This document shows positions 31,901 to 40,289 of a stretch of DNA of 64,000 nt, piece by piece. This DNA comes from Karstenula rhodostoma CBS 690.94 (Eukaryota > Ascomycota > Dothideomycetes > Pleosporales > Didymosphaeriaceae). The stretch's first letter is position 1. The number at the start of each line of letters is the position of its first letter. The notes beneath the pieces are model-generated. The model saw only the letters and a program-made list of their open reading frames with translations. It had not been told where the DNA came from and did not search any database. Location of the stretch: assembly GCA_010093485.1 (NCBI GenBank), contig MU001493.1, positions 1,211,599 through 1,275,598 of the forward strand, given 5' to 3'. The position numbers and the translations under genes were made by a program.

Positions 31901-33100
31901 TATCTCCTCAGTTTGAACAGGTAGAAGTGTCGCACCCGGAACATCCGTGACTGGGATTGTGACTACCTCAAACGTTTCCAAGGGAGGAATTTCTTCCGCG
32001 GTTGCTGGTAAGACATTGTCAGATATGCCTTCACCTAATGAGAAAAAGGGAAGTATAGAAAACGTGTCTTCAGGCTCGAATAGCTCGGTAGCTTCGGCGA
32101 CAAGGGTAAGTTGTGCTGTGGGCAACCCAAACGTTCCTGTGATGGAAATGTCATATGTAGGTGATGGGACATCTGAGAAGGTGGCATCATCGGACAGGTC
32201 TTCTTCGGGTTCAAGGAATGGAAGGATATAAGCCGTCTCTTCGGGATCAATAAATGGAAGGATAGAGGCCGTCTCATCGGGTTCAATTATTACGGTAATT
32301 CCAAAAGCAGTGGCATTTGGAGCAGCAGTCGCGTTGACCTGCTCTGATAGGGCGACCAGTGCCTTGGTTTCTTCAGGCACTTCAATACTCGAAACATCAA
32401 AGATGTCGATGAAAGGTCCAGTTGGCAGCACATCCACAGAAACCTCTGCATCAGCCGACACGGCCGCCCTGAAAGACACAGCGGCGCCAGGAGTAAAGAT
32501 TATGTGGTTTGGCGTAGCAAGTGCGGTAGGAGCCAAACCAGTCAGCTCTAGAGGCTCCTCCGTGGGAAATATCGGCAAGATGGAGAACACAGCTTCAGCC
32601 GATGTCGACGATGATGCCTTTTTCGATGAACTGGACTTTTTCGATGAACTGGCCTTCGTACTGGACGTCTTCACTTGTTTCGTTGTGACTTTCTCCGTAG
32701 ATGTTGTTTTCGACGTAGGTACAACGACTGGAAGCGGACTCTCTATGGGCGTTGGGGTGATGCTCACCGTGGTCGCAAGCCAAGAACTCACAGTCCTATC
32801 AGTAACGTTGAAACCCAGGAGTCCGCCCAACATTGTCCGGAAGACATCAATGGCATCGAAGTCGCTCAGGAATTGGCCCAACTCTTTGAAGAACTTTTTC
32901 CCCTCCTTCTTAGCGCTCAAGGTGTCAATCATTTCGGCCAGATCCTGTGTGTTTGTGACATCTTCGCTAGGTGCGCGTGCGGCAATAGTACCGGGCAAGT
33001 ATGGCTGGTTAGGTGGGAGCACGCTTGCGTAGGCGACGTTTGATATCAAAAGAATGGATGCCACCATATGCATGGTAGATGCTGAGCGAGAGGACACCAT
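28976..33100 (-). CDS. Secreted repeat protein with degenerate GH18 (chitinase-like) C-terminal domain; contains assembly gap
   Basis: One open frame of 1374 codons if the 551-N gap is taken at face value; about residues 419-602 are unknown. The frame matches on both sides of the gap. A signal peptide lies after the Met at residue 1 or 10 (MHMVASILLISNVAYAS). A short helical region and a Ser/Thr/Lys-rich tract (about 135-165) follow, then acidic repeats around the core FSILPFLEPGE-ISDN (five copies before the gap), then Pro/Arg-rich repeats (RPTRPLILTNPLRP, three copies at about 750-860). Residues about 1110-1370 resemble class III GH18 chitinases: LAEICADKKVETITLPLL, LLNCTALGREVQACQKAGIRVLLGV and VVVDGFDVRTPG. 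The last is the catalytic DGxDxDxE strand with the final Asp and Glu replaced by Arg and Pro, so hydrolysis is not expected. I infer a wall-associated or chitin-binding role. Confidence 0.7.
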   Translation of the reverse strand: MVSSRSASTMHMVASILLISNVAYASVLPPNQPYLPGTIAARAPSEDVTNTQDLAEMIDTLSAKKEGKKFFKELGQFLSDFDAIDVFRTMLGGLLGFNVTDRTVSSWLATTVSITPTPIESPLPVVVPTSKTTSTEKVTTKQVKTSSTKASSSKKSSSSKKASSSTSAEAVFSILPIFPTEEPLELTGLAPTALATPNHIIFTPGAAVSFRAAVSADAEVSVDVLPTGPFIDIFDVSSIEVPEETKALVALSEQVNATAAPNATAFGITVIIEPDETASILPFIDPEETAYILPFLEPEEDLSDDATFSDVPSPTYDISITGTFGLPTAQLTLVAEATELFEPEDTFSILPFFSLGEGISDNVLPATAEEIPPLETFEVVTIPVTDVPGATLLPVQTEEIFSILPFLEPGENISDNVXXXXXXXXXXXXXXXXXXXXXXXXXXXXXXXXXXXXXXXXXXXXXXXXXXXXXXXXXXXXXXXXXXXXXXXXXXXXXXXXXXXXXXXXXXXXXXXXXXXXXXXXXXXXXXXXXXXXXXXXXXXXXXXXXXXXXXXXXXXXXXXXXXXXXXXXXXXXXXXXXXXXXXXXXXXXXXXXXXXXXXXXXVFTGSGEPSNPFPGEDITVLVPEEVVPLQTGLSDLDDFVPVPLLEFVNGKYVLPTTKEPDSVTPVVSWPPPGLNINTKPTISTRRGPPKKTSSKRRARPTRPVSSLLTPRPTKAIVLPPPLIRPTNFPLNQTFFANKTKGAASPVAKSSRLLILTNPLRPTLEPLPVSLPLPVSLPRPIPPFPIFNNTRGIRPIGRPTRPLIPTKPLRSTPESVPTRKPILNSTTFVRPTRPLILTNPLRPPIETFEKKRTTKTLKVRSTIIKTVTVLPTPVAEVSGVSIFGVDVPSDGPFPSDAGFVGLPFDQGSILSENPRPTFPIIDDFDTFDLTSEAVKPSAGPFGGDVVEIGVPSDLVEPTDIYVVDDRNATVSLFAPTSAVSVVDELNATVALSVPTTAETVDIGLPVEGTKITFPEAVTEIIDIGFGVGATNIPFPEAVSETTASLKLSLDIPKPTDLDILPLFTPTHTPRTFSTLPSVLPQSTIVTLALPSNFPLPQPSIIATDAGSIPSTERLAEICADKKVETITLPLLGAWYGPSAYPSLRPYPGCVRPNPRQALQAPGLLNCTALGREVQACQKAGIRVLLGVRVDAPSAVNGNLKWGSANPGILGLKLPLSLPLSQPPGPFLGRPGKTPLSTITNLTTINLDGKTVPAPNLFDAVHTPTGLAATLFSLFGEGHAERADLRPLGPDAPGVFSSDGIKWDVKPLGEEVVVDGFDVRTPGQWKGTAQAALVEQFVASLREDVEKAWKEGGGKHGGLNDLGVDGAGVVVSGYV
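31297..31847. other. Assembly gap (551 N)
   Basis: The undetermined bases lie inside the repeat protein gene, exactly where the FSILPF repeats stand. The true length is unknown. Confidence 0.99.
31848..32620 (-). repeat. Degenerate coding repeats, FSILPF type
   Basis: Copies on the minus strand encode FSILPFLEPGENISDN, FSILPFFSLGEGISDN, AYILPFLEPEEDLSDD, ASILPFIDPEE and FSILPIFPTEEP. Spacing is irregular. The series is cut by the gap, which probably hides further copies. Confidence 0.75.
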
Positions 33101-33595
33101 GGTGATGGCTGCCCGCTAACGAGTTCAAGACTCGTAGAAGACAGGAAACGAATTGCAGATCGTAATAAAGAGAAAGAGAGACATCCACACTCAGTGGGTA
33201 CATAAATAGGTGTGCCAAGCAAGGGTAGTACGTCAAGGGAGGAATGTCTCGCCATCACAACACCCACCTGCGGGTATAAGCAAATTCAGTAGTACCACCC
33301 GACCGGGATGCGGATCAGGTTGGGACTCCCTTCGATTGGTCAAGCACAAGCGTGTCATTGAGACTTTTAATTGCATTCCGGTCGTTTTGACACTGGAATG
33401 TTGATTCGTATCCTTGTGACATGGGGTCATTAGTCTAGCAGGCAGTGTGGACGTTCGAGTGAAAGCTAAGAAGTAATAGGAGAATCGATCCTGCAATCGA
33501 CGAGGGTAGCAGGCTTGTGTAGATCAGGAAATCTCTTTTGAGGTGTCAATATATCGGTTGACAGAACGGTCTCACAATGTTGACCCCTAAAGTCC
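33101..33595. promoter_or_regulatory. Promoter region of the repeat protein gene
   Basis: A TATA-like TATTTATG (minus strand, 33201-33208) lies about 105 bp before the start codon. The rest holds the 3' side of the SRA gene. No gene was seen. Confidence 0.35.
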
Positions 33596-35206
33596 CTAAC
33601 CCTTTAGTTTCAGGAACTCGTCCTCTTCAAACTTGGTCGGTCGCCGCGCAGCATTATTTTCGCACCGGATTGGGTTCTGATTCTCGCACCTGACCAACTT
33701 GAATAGATGCTCCTGCTTCGCCTTGTCCAGAAGCTCGTACTCCACCACCCTGTACAGACCATCGTATCGCAAACCGTATTTGGGACGATAGTGATTCGGG
33801 GCGGAAAGCTGCGAGGAACGTAGCACGCGGACAGGTTGGTCGGGAAACTCGTCGCAAGATTCGATTAGTCTCTGCGTGTTTTCTGTAGGGTCTTGAGAGT
33901 TGGGGTCCTTCTTGTCAGTTCCGGAGTACCATATCGTGTCGCCTTCATCTTTGTCCTTGTATCCTGGACCACCACCTGACAACACGATAGAGTATGCGCC
34001 CTTGCCCTTTGCGCCCCAAATACCGCCTTGTGGTGTACCATGAGCTCCATCTCTCACGGCACACAGTTGCGTCGGCCACCACTGACCAAGGACAAGATGG
34101 CCTTGTCCATGATAGTTGGCGGGGATTTTGCGTGAGGGATCCTTAGCCCACTCTGGATCGATCCTGTCGCTGGCACGGTCTTTTTCTCTTCGTGTGATGA
34201 TGCCCCGCAGGAGGTCAGGTTTGAAGTCTTGTCGGTACCAGCGGAGATACAACTGCCAGACATCCGCTTTCAAATCCCATGGGTAATCGAGATCGACTGT
34301 CGACGCGAAAATCCGCGGTAGGCCGTTTTGAATCGTAAGCATGTTTGTCTTACGCACAACGAACTTATCAACGCCTTTCAGCACGATTTCAGCCTTGTGT
34401 ACGTGATTGCGGAGCTCCTCAAATAGCTTCTCGCGCTGGGCTTGAGCTTTCCCCGCGGCTGCGGCGTCTTCACAGCGTCTGATGCAATCTTTGAATGCTT
34501 CAAGTGATCGAAGAGCTTGGGTTCGGTCCTTGTCCGCCCGCTTTAGCTCTCGATTTATCGAGGCAGGTGTGATTGCCTTTAGCCTGAACGTCGTTTCAGT
34601 TAGTCCAATCGCTGGGTGGGAGGGCGATGAGATGAATACGTACCACTCAGGCACACTCTTAGGTTCATACACAGTCTTAACTTCGCTCCTTGTCACTTCA
34701 GCGGTCGACTCCTCTGCAGCGGGCTTGTTGATGGACGCGGACGCCGTTCGAGTCTTGGACGATTCGGCGACGGGCTCCTCAGCTGGTGCGAAGCCGGAAT
34801 TTGATGTCTTCGCTGCTTTTCGGGGTATCTTGAGTGAGTTGTCCACGGGGGGTCTTGAAGCCTTCCTCTTCTCAACGTTTGCATGGCGTCGTGAGTCGCG
34901 AGTTTCATCATCTCCCGGTCCATCACTCACGGGCGATTTTGGCTCTCCACGCGCATGTGGGAGACCTCCATTGTCCGCAGCCTGGATTTGGAGATTCTGT
35001 ACCCCCTTGACCATTGAATACTTCTTGAGGTCCTTGTCGGAGATGTGATAAATGGTCTTCAGCGGATCCTCACCACGAGCCTTCGCCTCGTGGATCTTTT
35101 GGAACTCGTCCGACAGAGAAAAGCTGGGGCAATCTTTTAAGGCTTGAGATTGCAGGTCGAGTAGCCACTTCGGCATCTTGGACGCCGTTTTGCTCTTGTC
35201 GTTCAT
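33596..35206 (-). CDS. SRA-YDG domain protein
   Basis: Exons 35206-34644 and 34583-33596 give 516 aa, starting at the Met of MNDKSK. Met at 35176 is also possible, and the frame is open to 35266 without a better ATG. The N-terminal ~200 residues are charged, Ser/Pro-rich and look disordered. A helical region (about 195-290) follows. Residues about 345-500 form an SRA-YDG domain: GQWWPTQLCAVRDGAHGTPQ, GAYSIVLSGGGPGYKD, TIWYSGT, PVRVLRSS and GLRYDGLYRVVEYEL. In plants and animals (SUVH, UHRF1) this domain binds methylated, often hemimethylated, cytosine. Here no SET, RING or PHD domain accompanies it. It probably acts in the nucleus in chromatin or repeat control. The 60-nt intron is stop-free and a multiple of three, so retention would insert 20 residues. 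Confidence 0.85.
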   Translation of the reverse strand: MNDKSKTASKMPKWLLDLQSQALKDCPSFSLSDEFQKIHEAKARGEDPLKTIYHISDKDLKKYSMVKGVQNLQIQAADNGGLPHARGEPKSPVSDGPGDDETRDSRRHANVEKRKASRPPVDNSLKIPRKAAKTSNSGFAPAEEPVAESSKTRTASASINKPAAEESTAEVTRSEVKTVYEPKSVPEWYVFISSPSHPAIGLTETTFRLKAITPASINRELKRADKDRTQALRSLEAFKDCIRRCEDAAAAGKAQAQREKLFEELRNHVHKAEIVLKGVDKFVVRKTNMLTIQNGLPRIFASTVDLDYPWDLKADVWQLYLRWYRQDFKPDLLRGIITRREKDRASDRIDPEWAKDPSRKIPANYHGQGHLVLGQWWPTQLCAVRDGAHGTPQGGIWGAKGKGAYSIVLSGGGPGYKDKDEGDTIWYSGTDKKDPNSQDPTENTQRLIESCDEFPDQPVRVLRSSQLSAPNHYRPKYGLRYDGLYRVVEYELLDKAKQEHLFKLVRCENQNPIRCENNAARRPTKFEEDEFLKLKG

Positions 35207-36064
35207 AGTGGTGTGCGTTGACCGAAATGGGCAACGTAGGACCGACCGCTGTGAAAAGAGGCCCAAAGAGAGGCCGAAAGAGAGGGTGAAGGTGAGCCAG
35301 ACTTCAGACCTGGAACCGCCACGATTTCTTATGTTGCGAGTACTTTGTTGTTGGGTTGGCGCGGGATCTTCGTTTGCAAGTGGTCACAGGAGTGCCTTCC
35401 CGAAATAGCTCGTCTGCAAGGACAGAGTGGCAACACGCCTCAGGTGACAGAATATATACCAGCGGACAAGCGATTTCGGAGCATGTGAAATGAATCGGGT
35501 TGAAAATTGGGTGGTGGAGGTGGGAGTCGAATGGCAGCGAGATTAACGGCGAGCGAGGTGATGCTATGGACCGAACCTGTGGTTCGCCGGGAGTGCTGCA
35601 ATACAGAGACAATTGATGGAGTGGTATTGAAGCAGCGGAATTAAAATGTCAGACTAGATGTGTAGAAACAATAGTGAGGATTCGTCTGGCGGGAGTTTAT
35701 ACAGGTGGAGAAAGCGAGCTGTCGCTGCCGCTGCCGCTGGCTTTGGCTGTTGCTCTAGCTCGCTGTAGGAGTGATACGAGCGCACGTACCACCAACACGC
35801 TTTCTTGAGTTCTTACGCGAGAGATCGCTTTTGTCATGTTCTCAGAGCGGAAGGGGTGAAAAGGTGAGTCGGTACTTCTGCATTTGTAAAAATGCCTTGA
35901 AACCATACTTATCGTCGGAACTCTGTGTATCAGATCGTTGCTCTCTCTATCTACTGGTATCAACCCAAAGACAAAACGCCCGAACCATGCAATCCCGCAA
36001 GAAACACCTTGCTAGATATATATAAAGGCAGCGAAACTGTCTGAGCCACGCTCGAAATGATCTT
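35207..36064. other. Intergenic region between the SRA and PAF-AH-like genes
   Basis: About 0.86 kb holding the SRA promoter and the 3' flank of the hydrolase gene. A run of short GCCGCTG-like units lies around 35720-35745. No gene was recognised. Confidence 0.3.
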
Positions 36065-37662
36065 CTACGCCATCGATCTCTGCTCGTTACTGACTACCTG
36101 CCCCAAAGCTTCTCCCTCGACCATGGCATCGCCAGGCCCCTTCTCGACGTCACTCTTATCTCCATACAGTTCCGTGTCCAGACTGATCCAGCCTCTCACG
36201 GAGTCCTCAACATGGCTCAGAATCTTCTCGTCCTGCGGGACGCCCGTTTCCAGTCCCTCCACATCTTGCAGCTCCAGGTTCTCTTTGCTAGTCGCAGCGA
36301 CCTCGATCTCAGCATTGCGCATAACTTGCAGCATCGCGCGTGCGTTGAGGCGAAGCACGCGCTCCGGCTCCTTCGCCCCGAAAACTTTCGTTGTAATCCA
36401 AGGGAATAGGACACCGAAATCGGACTGCGAAAGATGCGCCGAGGCTGTGGGGTAAAAGATGTGTGGGCCTGACTGGTCGGGGTACTTGGCGGAGGGGCCA
36501 GTAGGCTTGGAAACTATGCGCTTCGTGTCATTCAAGTTGGACGACCATTTGTAGAACGCCTCGGAGAGAATGGAGAGCAGGTTCGAACCACCGGCTGGTG
36601 AGTCATAGCACGGCATGGGCTGGTTGCGGAGCCAGGATGTCGCCGGACTCTGGATCGGAAGTGTCCAAAGGTCGAGAAGCATGACGGGCGTCCGAGGGGT
36701 GATTTGGTGGACAATGCTCGAATCTTCTGCAGGAGTAAAGAGCGGTCGGTAAGACTCTACGTTTGTCGCGCTGTGGTAGTAGACAGACTTGATGTATTGA
36801 ACCATTGTTGCTCCGCCGAAAGAATGGCCAGCGAAGGCAATCTTGCCCGGTTCATGTATATCTAGCAGATGGGAGAACATGGTGAGCATGTCTTTCCCAC
36901 CCGATTTCTTCTGGTCCTCCGCAACGTTCTTGAGCGGTGTCCGGTTGTCAATCTTGAGGAGGGCATCATGGATCAGGCCGAGTTCCCAAAGACGTGTGCG
37001 CAGCTGCTCGTCTCGCGACTCGTATACTTCCGTAGAAGCTTTATGCGGCACCCTCTTATATTCTATCTTCTTGATCTTCTCCTTCTCTTCTGGTGTGTTC
37101 ACAAATGAAACGGGACAACTTCCGTCTCTGTGCTCCGGTGCAACGACTACAACACCGTGACTCGCCAGCGAGCCGCAAATGTGCGAATATGCGTTACGTG
37201 ACCCTCCAAGCCCGTGTGAAAACATCATGACGGGCCATCGTTTGGATCCAGTCGGCGGCTCGAGAACATCAGCGTTGTGATGAACGGGTATCGTAATGAA
37301 GTACAATAATTGCGGGAGCGTCCTGCCACGAGTTAGCCAATGCCTCCAAGTATCCCTTCGACTGTGTCTACTCACGCAAATAAGCCTGCCATTGCGCTGC
37401 CCGCGCCCAAGAACTTGGCATAAGAGCTAACAACCTCCTTTTGAGGGCTCGGTATCCATCTGACGCCCTTCTGCCCGCTCTCTGGTCGCGCTGGGTAGAA
37501 CACACGAAACGACACCGTCGACAAGTTCGTACACGGGCTGTCGGATCGTCCTGGGGGTTCCAGTTGGCTTGTTGGAACCTCTACATCCACTGAGCCGACT
37601 TTATACGGCCCCGTGAAAGAAGGAAACGACGGTGTCGGATTGATCTTGTCCAGAAGGGTCAT
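36065..37662 (-). CDS. Intracellular PAF-acetylhydrolase-type phospholipase (PAF-AH family)
   Basis: Exons 37662-37376 and 37322-36065 (53-nt intron) give 514 aa. There is no signal peptide. Family landmarks are PYKVGSVDVEVP and FRVFYPARP at the start, MMFSHGLGGSRNAYSHICGSLASHG, VVVAPEHRDGSCP, the nucleophile elbow AGHSFGGATM, the Asp strand PVMLLDLWTLPI and the His motif ASAHLSQSDFGVLFP. The order and motifs match PAF acetylhydrolase (PLA2 group VII/VIII-like), which removes the acetyl or oxidised short acyl group at sn-2. The C-terminal ~90 residues are acidic and look disordered. It is only distantly similar to the secreted hydrolase at 13869-15041. Confidence 0.9.
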
Positions 37663-38854
37663 ATTCGGTGTAGGTGCCTTGCGAGGCAGGCGCGAAATGA
37701 GGGATCTAGAAAACTGTAAGAGCGACAGTGTGACGGTTTAGCCTTCACGATGAAGTTCGACGACGGCGCTTGAAAGTAAATGTATTGAGGTCCTAGAAAG
37801 AGACACTATGTGCACACACGACAGCGGGAGAAGAGGCAACAAAAGACACGCGACCACGCGAGTGACGAAATGGAAAATAAGCAACGCCACTAACGCAGGA
37901 ACTCAGTGATCTTGTCCGAACGGCACGCGACCATGTCCGACCGCAAAACTTGGCAGTGATGATGTTCCATTGAGTGTGTCATCGTTGCAGTGACGTTGGG
38001 TGTCTCCGAGTGCCGAGATGAAGTCTGGCGGAACACAAGCCAAAGATCAAAATTCTTCTTCACGCAAAGGGAGGCGCGACTCGTTGGTGAGGTTGGAATG
38101 CACGAAAGGGCCGAAGGACGGGTTGTGTGTGATGGGCATTGGCGTGTACCCTGGGGTGCGATGACGCTGCGAGACCGCCGTGCCGAGGTTTGAAACAGCA
38201 CTAGCCCATTCCAGAGCCGGATTCTAGAAAGATAGTGGGCATGAGAGACGGCGTAGAATAGGATTGTGAGAACGCATAGAGAATCCATCGCGTTACCAGC
38301 TGCAAGCCATCGACTCAGATAAGCCTCGTTGCAGCGTGGCACAACGTGTCTCGGCATCTGCCGCATGTGAGCACAGCTCCTCAAGCATCTGAACACGTCG
38401 AAATGTGCTCTTGATACCACAGAACCTCTTCGTACTTACAATAGCCTCTTTGAAAAGGTTCGACTCCCATACCGATGCCTTGCTTCCACGTAAAGGTCCC
38501 CCACCATTGACGCGTGACAGAACCCCGACCCGCGGTTCGCTAGGTGCCATCGATAAGACACCAACCAAGCCTAGCTTTGAACAACACAGCACCCACCGCA
38601 GCAAACAGTCGCCTTGCGGCGCACCAACCGCGCGCCTGCGTACCCTATCTCCTAGCGCGATCACGTCTTCGCACCTTCATATTCATCGTATCTCTGCACA
38701 GAATCTCCGCACGAGACCTCGCGTTGCGACATCATGGGCCGGCCCCGGAAAGAAAGCAATGCATCCAGTCGGAGCGGCGAGGAGACGGCGAGAGTAGGTA
38801 CGGATTTGACACGTGCGGGTGGGAATGTGCTAAAGGCGATAGGAGCTGGGTAGC
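37663..38854. promoter_or_regulatory. Divergent intergenic region (PAF-AH-like / Rab)
   Basis: About 1.2 kb. A 176-codon minus-strand frame (37890-38420) shows no recognisable motif and was not accepted as a gene. No RNA gene was seen. Confidence 0.3.
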
Positions 38855-39821
38855 ATGTACGACTACCTTGCGAAGGTCATACTGCTAGGACCGAGCGGTG
38901 CTGGCAAGTGCGTTTCCCCTCCCCTCCCCTCCCCTCCCCTCGCTCTTCCCCCCTCTCCTTGCGCACGTACCGGCCAGTGCTGATTGAGTGCAAAGGTCAT
39001 GCATGCTCCACCGCTTCATCAACTCGTCCTGGAAGATCCTCTCCTCGCAAACCATCGGCGTGGAATTCGCCTCCAAAATCGTGCACATCCACCCGCGCGA
39101 CCCCTCGCGCGGCACGCGCAAGCGCATAAAGCTCCAGCTCTGGGACACGGCCGGGACGGAGCGCTTCCGCTCCGTCTCTCGATCCTACTACCGCGGCGCA
39201 GCGGGCGCGATACTCGTCTACGATGTCTCGAGCTGGCGGTCGTTCGAGAGCCTGAGGACGTACATGGAGGATGTGCGCGCCCTCGCGAGTCCGGACTGCA
39301 CCATGATACTTGCGGGGAACAAGATGGATGTTGCGGAAGAAGGCGGCGGGCGCATAGGAGGGAGTTCGTACGCGAGCAGTTATAACAGCGACGGCCTCGA
39401 TTCCGCTGCCGCTTCGGTATCCTCGCGCTCGACGATCCCCGCGCTGAGTCACTCCAAGGCGACGGTTGCGCCTGACGGCCGCGAAGTACCCTTCGACACG
39501 GCGAGCCGCTGGGCGGGGCAGAACGGGATTCCGGTTGCGGTAGAAGTGTCTGCTTTCTCCGGGGAGAATGTGGACGAGCTGTTTGAACGCCTGGCAAGGA
39601 TGATACTCACCAAGATTGAACTAGGCGATATCGATCCGGATGATCCACAGAGCGGCATTCAATATGGTGATATTGGAGGGTGGGGTGGTGACGACGGGAA
39701 CGAGAGCATCAGGAGCAGAGCTGGGAGACGAGGCGGCGGTGGTGGCGGCGGTCAGAGAAGAGAGTGGGAAGAAGTCTTCAAGTTAAGTGGAGGTACTGGG
39801 AGACGGAAGGGTTGTTGTTGA
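38855..39821 (+). CDS. Rab4/Ypt4-like small GTPase
   Basis: Exons 38855-38907 and 38996-39821 give 292 aa. The 88-nt intron lies within the P-loop (GPSGAGK|S). The G motifs are GPSGAGKS, TIG (switch I), WDTAG (switch II), NKMD and VSAFSGENVDELF. The tail (ILTKIELGDIDPDDPQSGIQYGDI) matches the Ypt4/Rab4 subgroup, which works in endosomal recycling. The C-terminus is -GCC, a double-geranylgeranylation signal after a Gly/Arg-rich spacer. Two oddities stand out: switch II reads WDTAGTERF, with Thr in place of the catalytic Gln, and about 40 low-complexity Ser/Gly-rich residues are inserted after NKMD. It is convergent with the copper ATPase. Confidence 0.88.
38916..38940 (+). repeat. (CCCCT)5 in the Rab intron
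   Basis: Five perfect pentamers eight bases after the 5' splice site. The complementary strand has five G4 runs spaced by A and could form a G-quadruplex. Confidence 0.85.
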
Positions 39822-40289
39822 AGCATCGCAAAGAGGTCGTATCGAAAATTCGATTATGAGGTCAGAGTTGGCTGAAGTGGTCTTCTCGGCACCTGGGAGC
39901 ATTGCAGTCGGATTGCGATCGTCACATCTCGAGTGGCTTTCATTCGCTTTTGAGCGACATACCCTATTTTTGTTTCTCGCGGTTTCTCACATGCTGGCGA
40001 GGTATACAGCGAACGATCGATACATAATCTAATTCCTAATCTTGTTTGTTTTCAGTGTGCGCTTTGGCTCCGCAGTGCTGCTTTGCGCTCATGTAAATGC
40101 AAGGTCCTTCTTGCAGGGTCAAAAGCTGCCATACGATAGAAGAATATATTCAATGGAAGGCACGTATATATACAGTGCGGCGCGCGTGCTGGGCTAACAA
40201 GCAAGGAAAGTATAGGAACAGCAGCGAAATGCTTGTGGTATCCGAAATCAACAATAGGAAAACACACCCTTTGTACACCCTCCACCTCC
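39822..40289. other. Convergent intergenic region
   Basis: 3' flanks of the Rab gene (+) and the copper ATPase gene (-). No gene was seen. Confidence 0.3.

Noticed and set aside
30312..31916. 534-codon plus-strand frame through the gap
   Set aside because: It is antisense to the repeat protein and its length is inflated by the N run; content is low-complexity complement of Thr/Pro repeats.
37890..38420. 176-codon minus-strand frame
   Set aside because: No recognisable domain, mixed composition and no splice or promoter support; probably a chance frame in a GC-rich intergenic region.
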